Part shown: positions 1 through 8,801 of the stretch, in pieces
Numbering within the stretch: position 1 is the first letter of the stretch
How the letters are laid out: every line of letters starts with the position of its first letter
Assembly (NCBI GenBank): GCA_001970955.1
Contig: MPUH01000524.1
Location: 1 to 48,218 of the forward strand
Reading direction: 5' to 3'
DNA: 48,218 nt
Source: Stentor coeruleus
Lineage: Eukaryota; Ciliophora; Heterotrichea; Heterotrichida; Stentoridae
The notes under the pieces: generated by a model
Told to the model about the DNA's origin: nothing
The model's input: only the letters and a program-made list of their open reading frames with translations
Database searches by the model: none
Program-made: the position numbers and the translations under genes

Positions 1-325
1 TTCTTTTCTTTTTTTATGTGTAATTATATAGAAAATTTTATTTTTTAAATGTTAGGCTTAGTGAAATCAGAGGTTTTGTTTGAATGAATTTAACGATTTA
101 AAGGTAATTTGTATAAACTTAAATAATTATGAAATTTTTACTCAATGTATTAATATCAATCTTGTACACATAAAAAAATACAAAAAATTAAAATAAAATT
201 CAATGTATCATTGTATCATTAGCATAAAATCATAGAATTTATTAAAGTATTACTTAGAGAACAATAAATATAATATAACTGAATGATATTCTTTAAAGTA
301 TTACTTAGAGAGCAATAAAGATAAT
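1..325. other. Left-end intergenic sequence
   Basis: AT-rich sequence with no recognisable gene and no telomeric repeat, so the left edge is probably not a natural chromosome end. Positions 242-343 hold a tandem duplication described separately. Confidence 0.6.
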
Positions 326-343
326 ATGTCTGAATCATCTTGG
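242..343. repeat. 51-bp imperfect tandem duplication spanning a start codon
   Basis: Two copies with period 51 (about 242-292 and 293-343) share the core TTAAAGTATTACTTAGAG and then diverge. The second copy contains the ATG of the arrestin-fold gene (326). The matching place in the first copy reads ATAACTGAAT instead of ATGTCTGAAT, so only the second copy has a start codon. No N lies between them. Confidence 0.75.
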
Positions 344-1384
344 TTAAAAATATCCCTCGATTCAAGTTATTTCACAGCAGGTGAACGTGTTACAGGTGAA
401 GTTATGGTCTTTACAAAAACTTCAAACACCAAGATATTATTAAAATCTCTCGGAACAGAAAAATTATCACTAAAAAAACCTGGGAGCCTTGTAGTCCATC
501 ACTCAACTCAAATATTCTCATTAGATGTAGAATTAATGAAAATAGCATCTGAAACCCAAGCAGTATTTCCTTTTACATTTAAATTACCTTCTTTTTCTCC
601 AGCTTCTTTCTCCTTTGCAGATTCAGATGTAGAGTTAAATAATGTTATGTGTGAAATTACTTACTATATTGAAGCTATCTTAATACATAATTCCAATGAG
701 CTACAAAGAGATATTTTACCTTTTGTAATGCTCAATAAAAACTCGAGGTTAATTATAAGTCCTCATATAGATTTTACATCAACTTTAACAGCTTGTTGGT
801 GTTTTCAAAGAGGCATTTCCACAATTTCTATTGAACCAATGGACATGAACCATATATCTTGTAAAGACCAAAAAAAATACCGAATAATCATCAATAGTCA
901 ATCAAATCAAACCTTAGCATCAATTATTGGCCAAGTAGTCTATGAAGTAAAATTCATAATCCCAGGCGAAAAAACTTTACAAATGCGGAAAATCATCTCT
1001 CGTTCAGTGCCAAATATCGATTCTCTAAAAAGAGATGCACCAGATATCAATAGTATTGTATATATATTTGAAACAGATCTATCAGCTATAAATATAGGAG
1101 ATAATCCTTGTAGCAATAAATCCTCAATGTGTTTTTCAGAATATAAACTACAAGTTTTTGCAGTATATGATGTTGGATGCCGTTCAAAAAGAGCAGAATG
1201 TGAGATTCCTTTACAAGTAAACCCAAAAAAGTCTAAAAACGAAAAACCTGAACCTCCAAGTTTCTGGGAGCCAATTGAACATAGTTTAAAAAGTTTTATA
1301 CTCTCAACAGATCATTCAGACCCTGAGTCTTATTCCCAAAACAATATAAACATAAACTTCCCGCAGACCCCTGACGACTTTTAG
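326..1384 (+). CDS. Arrestin-fold (alpha-arrestin-like) protein
   Basis: This 352-residue protein appears to be an arrestin-family adaptor. Residues 6-30 (SLDSSYFTAGERVTGEVMV) have the first beta-strands and the Y..G..V.G.V pattern of an arrestin N domain. FPFTFKLPSFSPASF near residues 80-95 matches the F.F.LP..LP.SF signature, followed by ITYYIEAIL, the usual strand after it. The C-terminal half is beta-rich with spaced hydrophobic residues, as expected for the second arrestin sandwich, and the last 50 residues are polar and probably disordered. Family members act as cytosolic adaptors for membrane-protein sorting and ubiquitylation, or as retromer-like coat parts. I see no clear PPxY motif, so a link to an E3 ligase is not supported. 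VPS26-like is an alternative. No signal peptide or membrane segment. Confidence 0.7.
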   Translation: MSESSWLKISLDSSYFTAGERVTGEVMVFTKTSNTKILLKSLGTEKLSLKKPGSLVVHHSTQIFSLDVELMKIASETQAVFPFTFKLPSFSPASFSFADSDVELNNVMCEITYYIEAILIHNSNELQRDILPFVMLNKNSRLIISPHIDFTSTLTACWCFQRGISTISIEPMDMNHISCKDQKKYRIIINSQSNQTLASIIGQVVYEVKFIIPGEKTLQMRKIISRSVPNIDSLKRDAPDINSIVYIFETDLSAINIGDNPCSNKSSMCFSEYKLQVFAVYDVGCRSKRAECEIPLQVNPKKSKNEKPEPPSFWEPIEHSLKSFILSTDHSDPESYSQNNININFPQTPDDF

Positions 1385-1484
1385 TTAAGTAAAATTATTT
1401 GTGCCTCATAAAATCATATATTAAAAATCTTCTAATATTCATGTTAAAAGCCTATAATCTACTAAGAAATATATAAAAAACATA

Positions 1485-3326
1485 ATGGAATCATTTAGCC
1501 ATTCAGCATCAGTAAAAAAAAGTAAAGATAAATCCCAAGCTTTAAATAACACCCACCTTCCAGATGTAAAAATAAAAGAAACTTTTCTCAGGTCAAAACT
1601 CTCATCTATACACACAAGTCACAATTGGAGAAATTCTTCACTTACAGGTATAGATTTAACTCTTTTCCGTGAACCTCCAAGTTCATTAATAATCCCTCCT
1701 CATTTGTTTGATGAATATGACATGAATTCAAGCTATGTGATAATTTCAAACTCTAAGAACAAAACAACTTCAAAAAAAATTAGAAATAGTGTGCAGTTGA
1801 ACCCAAAAAGAGAAAATTCCCCTGAACAGTTAAAGGATTTTGCTATAGAAGGAATCCCTTCACAGACTCATAAAAAAGTTTTTAAAAGGCCTGAGTTTAT
1901 TAACACGGTAAAGCCAAGAATTTCTATAGTTAAAAAAAATTGTAAGCTTGAACCACATAATGAGTCATCAGTTAGAGAGATTATGTTTTGGAATTGGCTT
2001 GGGATGATAAAAACAAGTAATGGGTTTGAGATTTATCCACATAGGTCACAGTTTAAATATTATGTTGGTAAAGGGAATAATGGATCATTAGTTAACCATG
2101 TATTAAAATCAAGGTTTTGGTGGAATAGGACTGATTGTATTGAAGAAGCGAATTTTGTATGGACACAATTGAAGAATAAAACAATACTTGACTTAATCCC
2201 TACGTATAGGAATAATTTAGAAAAAGACCTTAGCCCTTTAATCCTTGAATCTAAAATCCCAAAAAGTTTACTTAATGAAAACCAAGAAAATTTTGGATTT
2301 AAACTTATATTGGAATCACATAGTTATTTGAATTTGGGTAAAAATTATTTCCTTGTTGCTGATAATATAAAAGCACATAACCGCTTACAAAACAACAACT
2401 GTATTTGTAATAAAAAAGAGATGTTTAAGAATTTGAAAATTTATTATGACAAAGTTGGGGTTAATATTTTTGATAAAGTCCCTTTGACTTTTCATGTAGA
2501 AAATGGTATTTCTGACTCTAATTTTCAAAGTTTTATAAACTTTTATACTGAAGGGTCGACTTGGATTGTAAAACCTGGTGAAGCGACAAATCGAGGTAAA
2601 GGGATTAAAGTTAGCAGTTCTTTAGACCAAATCAAAGATATTATTAGTAGACGTAATGAAAATAGAACTTATATCATACAAAAATATATACAAAACCCAC
2701 TTCTTATAAATAAAAGAAAATTTGATATTCGATGCTATGGTTTAATTACATCATTTGCTAATCAGCTCCAAGGGTATTTTTTCAAAGATGGTTATTTAAG
2801 GACATCATGTAAAGAATTTAATATAAAAAACACAAATGATAAATTTGTACATTTGACAAATGATGCAGTACAAAAAAATCATGAAGATTATGGGAAATAT
2901 GAATCTGGGAATAAACTTTCTTATTATGATTTTCAGAAATTTTTAAATAGCATCAACAGCAATGTTGATTTTTTCAATGATATTTTCCCACAGATTGTGG
3001 ATATTGTAAAAGAAACTATTGCTTGTGCTAAAGATATTATTAATGATGAAGGGAAATTGAATTCTTTTGAGATTTTGGGATATGATTTTATGATTGATTC
3101 AGATTTTAAGGTGTGGCTTATAGAAATAAACACAAACCCTTGTTTGGAATTGAGCTGTTCTTATTTGAGTAAAGTGATTCCGGATATGCTGGATAATAGT
3201 TTTAGGATTGCTTTAGATCCAATGTTCCCCCCTCCAGAAAGCCATAAAAGGTTTAAGCCTTGGGTTAAAAACTGCAACTTGACAAATAAGTATATTCTTG
3301 TGTATAGCTCTTTAAGTGCTAATTAA
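1485..3326 (+). CDS. Tubulin-tyrosine ligase-like protein (TTLL family)
   Basis: A 613-residue ATP-grasp ligase of the TTL family. These enzymes add glutamate, glycine or tyrosine to the C-terminal tails of tubulin. The first 160 residues are polar and probably disordered. The TTL domain runs from about 195 to 590. Visible motifs are WIVKPGEATNRGKGIKV (360-376, nucleotide-binding lysine and loop), YIIQKYI (396-402), KRKFDIRCYGL (410-420, with the conserved FDIR), FVHLTNDAVQK (454-464) and the metal/nucleotide-binding ending FEILGYDFMID...VWLIEINTNPCLE (528-555). All catalytic elements are present, so the enzyme should be active. Whether it is a glutamylase, glycylase or tyrosine ligase cannot be decided by eye. 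The opposing enzyme, a tubulin-tail carboxypeptidase, is encoded 24 kb away. Confidence 0.92.
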   Translation: MESFSHSASVKKSKDKSQALNNTHLPDVKIKETFLRSKLSSIHTSHNWRNSSLTGIDLTLFREPPSSLIIPPHLFDEYDMNSSYVIISNSKNKTTSKKIRNSVQLNPKRENSPEQLKDFAIEGIPSQTHKKVFKRPEFINTVKPRISIVKKNCKLEPHNESSVREIMFWNWLGMIKTSNGFEIYPHRSQFKYYVGKGNNGSLVNHVLKSRFWWNRTDCIEEANFVWTQLKNKTILDLIPTYRNNLEKDLSPLILESKIPKSLLNENQENFGFKLILESHSYLNLGKNYFLVADNIKAHNRLQNNNCICNKKEMFKNLKIYYDKVGVNIFDKVPLTFHVENGISDSNFQSFINFYTEGSTWIVKPGEATNRGKGIKVSSSLDQIKDIISRRNENRTYIIQKYIQNPLLINKRKFDIRCYGLITSFANQLQGYFFKDGYLRTSCKEFNIKNTNDKFVHLTNDAVQKNHEDYGKYESGNKLSYYDFQKFLNSINSNVDFFNDIFPQIVDIVKETIACAKDIINDEGKLNSFEILGYDFMIDSDFKVWLIEINTNPCLELSCSYLSKVIPDMLDNSFRIALDPMFPPPESHKRFKPWVKNCNLTNKYILVYSSLSAN

Positions 3327-3623
3327 TAAATTTTGGTGAAGGATTTATAGTAAAAGAATGCAGTTAATGCAAAATTAGATTAGAATTTCCCAAAATTTCC
3401 CCTTAATTTAACATTAAATCAACTAAAATCATTAAATTTATTTCTTAAGCATACTCATACTTTCCTACCTTAACTAAACTTTGCTTAAAAAACTAATTTT
3501 TCAATACCAAAAAAATATTATCCGCTCACTAAATTATCTTTATTTTTAGTAATCATTACTTTCTTTGTTATAAATACATAATGAATTAATTGATAATTAA
3601 ATTCAGATATTTTAATAAAAATC

Positions 3624-4046
3624 ATGGTCGATGGAAACAGAAATACAGCCTGCTTTAAACCAATTGTCATAGAAAACAATCAAAATTCAGACTTCCTTCA
3701 GCCTATCCCAAGCAAGCCTCATTACAATAATGTAGGTACTTCAGAGGTCTTTGATTTTAGTTTTAAAGAAGAAGTTAAGAAAAAATATAATGATAATCCA
3801 TCTAGTAGTCAAGAATTTCCATCTAAGATTATGCCTATTACTCATGAACTTTCTTCGATGCATAATCAAATTGAAGCTTTAAATTCAAAGATTTTACATA
3901 ATCTTACTGTACTAAAAGAAAAACAAGCTCTTAACCAAGAATTAAAATTAAAGCTATTAAATCGTGAGCCTAAAAGTAATTCAATCACAGATGCAAGTTT
4001 TGCTGATGCTAAGTGTTCGTGCAATCAGGGTTGTTTATTACTATAA
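3624..4046 (+). CDS. Small coiled-coil protein ending in a CaaX-type box
   Basis: I recognise no family in this 140-residue protein. The N-terminal 75 residues are polar and low in structure. Residues about 80-118 (MHNQIEALNSKILHNLTVLK onward) show heptad spacing and should form a short coiled coil. The protein ends CSCNQGCLLL. The last four residues, CLLL, fit a CaaX prenylation box, and the terminal leucine favours geranylgeranyl transferase I by the known rule. Two more cysteines just upstream could be palmitoylated. The likely picture is a small membrane-tethered coiled-coil adaptor. ATG at 3624 is the first in frame, and a TAA TAG pair follows the last codon. Existence as a gene is likely, function unknown. 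Confidence 0.6.
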   Translation: MVDGNRNTACFKPIVIENNQNSDFLQPIPSKPHYNNVGTSEVFDFSFKEEVKKKYNDNPSSSQEFPSKIMPITHELSSMHNQIEALNSKILHNLTVLKEKQALNQELKLKLLNREPKSNSITDASFADAKCSCNQGCLLL

Positions 4047-4572
4047 TAGATTTATTTTTTTAATAGTTTTTAAATAATAATATTAAGATTTTTGATTTGG
4101 AGAGATTAAATTATTAGGATTTTGAATTAAGTAATTGTATGAATTAATGTAAGAAAGACTATGATAGGATAGAATTATGTTAGGGTTTTATGAAATATCA
4201 ACTAGTTTTATTATTAATTGTGTTTTGGTAGTTGGATGATTTGTATTGGGAATGTAGTAAAAAGGATGAGATAGGATTTGTTTTTAAATAGATATGAAAT
4301 ATTTCAATTAAAGTGAATTGCACTATAAATTATAAGTTTATTAATAAATCATTTATCTTTAACCTCTTATATAAACCACTATATATTTATTTATTTATCT
4401 TATATAAAATCACATTATACAAATTTTTACATTTACATATAATCATATCTTATTAATTCCAAAATCTGAAAAAAAAAGTCCTTGAAACCACTTCACAATC
4501 TATCGTAAATTCCTTTTAAACTTAAAATTTGTCCTTTAACTAATACCGAATATTAATAGAAAATAATAAAAC
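4047..4572. other. Intergenic sequence, no gene seen
   Basis: The first 230 bases are T/G-rich on the plus strand and the last 200 A/C-rich, the pattern seen after and before plus-strand genes elsewhere in the window. No open frame or RNA gene recognised. Confidence 0.5.
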
Positions 4573-6303
4573 ATGAAGGAAATAAAAAAGCCCAAAAAGC
4601 CAAAAAAAACAAAAAAGCGAGGAGTAGACATAAATGACAAAAGCAAATGGGGACACAGATTCGAAATAAGAAACAGGACAAAAGTTGTTAGAGACTTTTT
4701 CATCGAAAAACCCCTACCAAAAAAAAGACCGAAAACTGAAGATGCGGACACGGATAAAGACAAACAAAAGTTCCCCAAAATTAAAAAAGCATATTCTGAA
4801 CCTAAGCCAACTAAAAGACGAAAGGTCAAAGATATAGAACCTGAAGTAATTATCAGCGAGATCTTAGAGGAAATCCTTGAAAACATCCTTGGCGACGGTC
4901 TAGAAACAAAATTAGAAGAAAACGAGTATATAAACTGTGACTTAAGATATTTTAACCTAGACTACATCGTTGAAAGGCATGGTTTTTTCGATGTTATTGC
5001 AATTGATCCTCCATGGCGGATCAAAGGGGGCCAGAAAAACTCAGATTCCCCTTTTATGTTTTCCAACAATAAATTCCAACTTGAATATGATACTTTATCA
5101 AATCAAGAAATCATGGATATTCCTATAGAAAAACTTTCTCGTAAAGGTTTTTGTTTCTTATGGGTACTCAGTGGAAATATGCAAGCCGGCTATGAATGTT
5201 TAAATAAATGGGGTTATGAATGTGTTGATCATTTAATATGGATTAAAACATCTAAAGGAGGCTCAAGGGCAATGATCTCACATGGATTCTATTTCCTCCA
5301 TTCAACAGAAACTTGTCTTGTTGGATACAAATGCCTTCCAGGTGAAAAACTTGAACTCATATCGAGAATTTCAAATGATCTTATAATATCAGATGTACGT
5401 AAAAAATCCCAAAAGCCTGATCAATTATATGAGATTATTGATATGATGATGCCAAACTCAAGAAAAATCGAAGTTTTTGCTAGGAATAACAACTTAAGAA
5501 AAGGCTGGTTTTCATTAGGTAACCAAATAGGCGAAGTTTTTGAGAAATGGAAAAACCATATGATGTGTGATAAATGCAAAAATGAAATCCCAGAAGGCAA
5601 AGTTCGTTATAAGTCTAGAAAAATTAGGAATTTCGATATATGTGACAAGTGTATTGATAATGTTTTTACTGATCGTGGAGATACACAATTAGATTATTTT
5701 AGATTAGAAAACAAAAGCCAACAAAATGTTTTACATCATTACCATAAATGTGATAGATGTGGTGTTGAACCTATTTGGGCTACAAGGTTTCAATGTTTAC
5801 AATGTGAAAATATTGATTATTGCGAAAATTGTTATGATGAAATTATTGAATCTAAAACCGGATGTTATAGTCATATTTTCCAAGCTGTAGAAATCCCTCA
5901 AGCAGGAAATGGTTTGCCTGTACATGAAAATAAAAGGTGTGTATTTTGTTATCAGAAACCAATTCTTGGTCCTTGTTTTTTATGTGCTAATTGCAATAAT
6001 TTTGTGTTGTGTAATTTTTATATAGGTCAAACATGTTTTTTTAGTGGTAATTCTAAAGGTATTGAAAAGATTAAAGGTCATGAACCTAAACATAAAATAG
6101 AAATGATTACTTTGGCTAATGTTGGAATGAAGGTATCAACTTGTTTTAATTGTGGAGCTTCTCCACTTATTGCTAGAAAACATAAATGCAATCATTGTTT
6201 TAGTTATGAACTTTGTGAAGGGTGTTTTAATAAAAGAGATAATCCTGATTTTAAAGCTTCTGATACACATTTGAAAACTCATACTTTTAATTTTATAGTT
6301 TAG
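4573..6303 (+). CDS. MT-A70 adenine N6-methyltransferase fused to ZZ-like zinc fingers
   Basis: This 576-residue protein combines an adenine methyltransferase with a zinc-binding tail. Residues 1-85 are very basic (KKPKKPKKTKKRG, KKRPK, KRRK) and look like nuclear localisation signals. The MT-A70 domain spans about 120-322. It has the catalytic IDPPW motif (144-148), FCFLWVLSGNM (193-203), GYECVDHLIWIKT (214-226), and the ending KPDQLYEIID...RKIEVFARNNNLRKGWFSLGNQ (281-319), all typical of the METTL3/MTA1 group. After it come four Cys-rich modules near 331-365, 386-425, 450-480 and 515-550. Their CxxC pairs, such as CDRC...CLQC...CENC, resemble ZZ-type fingers. MT-A70 enzymes methylate adenine in RNA or, for the ciliate MTA1/AMT1 branch, in DNA. 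The ZZ array suggests recruitment to a protein or histone tail (inference). Confidence 0.88.
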   Translation: MKEIKKPKKPKKTKKRGVDINDKSKWGHRFEIRNRTKVVRDFFIEKPLPKKRPKTEDADTDKDKQKFPKIKKAYSEPKPTKRRKVKDIEPEVIISEILEEILENILGDGLETKLEENEYINCDLRYFNLDYIVERHGFFDVIAIDPPWRIKGGQKNSDSPFMFSNNKFQLEYDTLSNQEIMDIPIEKLSRKGFCFLWVLSGNMQAGYECLNKWGYECVDHLIWIKTSKGGSRAMISHGFYFLHSTETCLVGYKCLPGEKLELISRISNDLIISDVRKKSQKPDQLYEIIDMMMPNSRKIEVFARNNNLRKGWFSLGNQIGEVFEKWKNHMMCDKCKNEIPEGKVRYKSRKIRNFDICDKCIDNVFTDRGDTQLDYFRLENKSQQNVLHHYHKCDRCGVEPIWATRFQCLQCENIDYCENCYDEIIESKTGCYSHIFQAVEIPQAGNGLPVHENKRCVFCYQKPILGPCFLCANCNNFVLCNFYIGQTCFFSGNSKGIEKIKGHEPKHKIEMITLANVGMKVSTCFNCGASPLIARKHKCNHCFSYELCEGCFNKRDNPDFKASDTHLKTHTFNFIV

Positions 6304-6350
6304 GTATAAGTTATCATATAAAAAAATTAGCTTTTTGAGGATAAAATTAA

Positions 6351-8279
6351 CTATTCAGACTCGAAATTCTTCATATGACTAATAACTGAATCTTGGATTA
6401 AAGATGACACTTTTAGCTTTAAAGTTTCGCTTAGGAACTCATGTTCTTTTATTATCCGGTCTTTGTCTCTTTGTAGCTGGTTTAGATCTACTTCAAGTTT
6501 ATTGATAATATTCGTCATATCATGGATTTTATCTTCAAGTAAATCACGTTCTTGAGTATGTTGGAATGCTAAACTTTCTATTTGTTGCATAAAAGTGTCT
6601 TTGTGCTCCTTAAGGCTTCTGTTTAATTCATCGTTTTCTATAGTAATTTTCTCATTTTCATCACGGGATGAGTTCAGCTCAGAACGTAAATTTTCTATTG
6701 TATTTAAAGCACGTTGAAGTTGGCGATTTATATCATTTTTCTCATCATTTACAGATATAAGCTCGCTTTCTAAACTCGAAATTTGGTCTGAGGATTTTTT
6801 TTCTGTGTTTATAAGTTCGTTTCTCAGTTCTTGGCTGAGTTTGTTTAGATTGTCTCGGGTTTCTTCAACTTGTTTTAAGCGTTGTTCGTAGTTATCTACC
6901 ATTTCTTCATATTTTTGACTTGATTCTTGTCTTAGTGAATATTCAAGGTTATTTATAGCTTCTTCACTCATAGATTTTATTGATAAAATCTGTGAATTCA
7001 AAGCTTTTATATCATTGTCTTGTTCTGCTTTTATGTTTTTTAACAGTTTTATATTATCATCAGCTGCGTTAAGTTTGTTTTGAAAATCTTTTAATAATTC
7101 ATATTTTTCCTGTTCCGCCTGTTTTTTCAGTCTTTCTATATTGTTTTTTGAAGACTCATCAAGAACTCTATACTGTCGTTCCTGCTGGATAATTTTATCT
7201 TCCAACTCTTCAATACGTTCTTGTGATTGTCTAGAAAAACTCTCAAGCTGATTCTGTGAGCTGTCAATTTCTAGCAACAGGATATTTTTTTCACTTAAAG
7301 CCTTATTCAATTTGCTTTCAAGTTCTTGAATAGTTCTCGCGTCTTCAACTTCTCTTTTCAAAGCTTCTTCTTTAAATTTCAAAAAGTTCTCATCAGAAGC
7401 TCCTCTTCTAGCTTTTTCTATATCAACATCCCTACCAAGTTCGTATTTTATCTCAGAATTCCTCCTTGATTCTTGTTCTAAGAGGATTTCTAATTCTTTT
7501 ATCCTAGCTTCATGTCTTGCATTAGTCATCATTTGAGTTTCATATTTTGAAAAAATTTCATCACTATATTTAGACTCTTTTGTTACCCTTTCACTTCTTA
7601 CAGGACTATTAGACCTAAATGATAACCTTTCATCTTTTATTATTCTTTCTTCATCAACAAGTGTTTCTGTACCTTTTAATAACATTTCAATAGAATTTAA
7701 TAAATCTTCTGGGATTTTATTACCAGAAAGGTCTATTGTCATTACACGATGAGGTCTTTGTAAAGCTTGAAGTATTTTCCTACCACCTGCTAAACCAATA
7801 TCATTCCATCTAAGGTCAATTTTTTGAATAGACAAATTGTTTTCTATTATTTTTGCAATATGATTCGCACCTTCAGGCCCTATACGATTATTCCTTAAGT
7901 CGATATTTTTAATAGAGTTGTTTCTTGATAAAGCATCAGCAAAAACCCCAAGATTATCTCCTATATTATTCCATTCTAAGGATACATTTTTCAAGTAGGA
8001 TTTTGAACTAAGGATTGATGATAAGATATCAACACCTATACAAGTTATTGCATTACCTCTTAACTCTAGATTGTGGATTAAAGTATTTTCTCTTAAGTAT
8101 TTGGCAACTACTTGACAACCTTCGTCACCAATAAAACAGTCACTAAGATTTAAAGTGTTAGTCCCACGTTGCATTGATAGTTTTGATTCAAGACGTGATA
8201 ATCCAATTTCAGATAGGATTAAAGACTTACTTATTTCGTGTGATGGTTGCTTTTGAGACTCAGTTTCGTAGTTAGACAT
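6351..8279 (-). CDS. LRRC45: LRRC45-like centriole/basal-body linker protein
   Basis: A 642-residue protein with ribonuclease-inhibitor-type leucine-rich repeats at about 40-205, then an almost unbroken coiled coil from about 245 to 620. Repeats such as LIHNLELRGNAI, LKNVSLEWNNIGD, IKNIDLRNNRIGPEG and IQKIDLRWNDIGLAGG follow the order and wording of vertebrate LRRC45 (about 670 residues), including the LEWN, DLRNN and DLRWN variants. In animals LRRC45 is part of the linker that holds centrioles together and also supports cilium assembly. In a ciliate the likely site is the basal body or its fibres (inference). ATG at 8277-8279 is the natural start. The gene is transcribed away from beta-COP, leaving a shared 522-bp upstream region. 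Confidence 0.87.
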   Translation of the reverse strand: MSNYETESQKQPSHEISKSLILSEIGLSRLESKLSMQRGTNTLNLSDCFIGDEGCQVVAKYLRENTLIHNLELRGNAITCIGVDILSSILSSKSYLKNVSLEWNNIGDNLGVFADALSRNNSIKNIDLRNNRIGPEGANHIAKIIENNLSIQKIDLRWNDIGLAGGRKILQALQRPHRVMTIDLSGNKIPEDLLNSIEMLLKGTETLVDEERIIKDERLSFRSNSPVRSERVTKESKYSDEIFSKYETQMMTNARHEARIKELEILLEQESRRNSEIKYELGRDVDIEKARRGASDENFLKFKEEALKREVEDARTIQELESKLNKALSEKNILLLEIDSSQNQLESFSRQSQERIEELEDKIIQQERQYRVLDESSKNNIERLKKQAEQEKYELLKDFQNKLNAADDNIKLLKNIKAEQDNDIKALNSQILSIKSMSEEAINNLEYSLRQESSQKYEEMVDNYEQRLKQVEETRDNLNKLSQELRNELINTEKKSSDQISSLESELISVNDEKNDINRQLQRALNTIENLRSELNSSRDENEKITIENDELNRSLKEHKDTFMQQIESLAFQHTQERDLLEDKIHDMTNIINKLEVDLNQLQRDKDRIIKEHEFLSETLKLKVSSLIQDSVISHMKNFESE

Positions 8280-8801
8280 TTATAACTTTTAATATTTTTA
8301 GAAGAAAGATATAAGTTTGAATAGGAAATAAGGGATTTTAATAGGGATTTTAGTTTGGCTTATGGTTCTTGGCTTAAAGATATGAGGTTTTTTGAATTTT
8401 TGTTTCATATTTTAATGGATTTTGATTTTTTTTGAAGTGTGCCGGTTTAGGATAATGATAAACTATATAATAAAAGTTTAAATTATAATGATGGATTGGT
8501 ATTTTGGATATAAAAATTAAGTTAGTTTATTTATACGCACTAATTTTATATGCTAAAATTTATAAAATAATAAATACTTAAACACAAATTGTTGTTGTAA
8601 AATAAATAAATCCTAAGATTGTGTCTTAACATATTTTCATATAATAAAATCTAGCATCCATAAAAAATTATTATATATTTACACAAACGCATATCAATCT
8701 TATAATATAATTCTAAAAAGCCCTAAATTTCTATCAAATCCTATTCTTTAGCACTTAATTATAATCTTACCAATAGCATCATTCACAACAATGGCATATA
8801 A
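8280..8801. promoter_or_regulatory. Divergent upstream region between LRRC45 and beta-COP
   Basis: The region serves two genes pointing away from each other. The half next to LRRC45 is G/T-rich on the plus strand and the half next to beta-COP is A/C-rich, so each gene has an A/C-rich coding-strand leader. No TATA or other element could be fixed. An upstream ATG at 8791 opens a 13-codon frame ending in TGA that overlaps the beta-COP start at 8802 in another frame. Confidence 0.5.
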
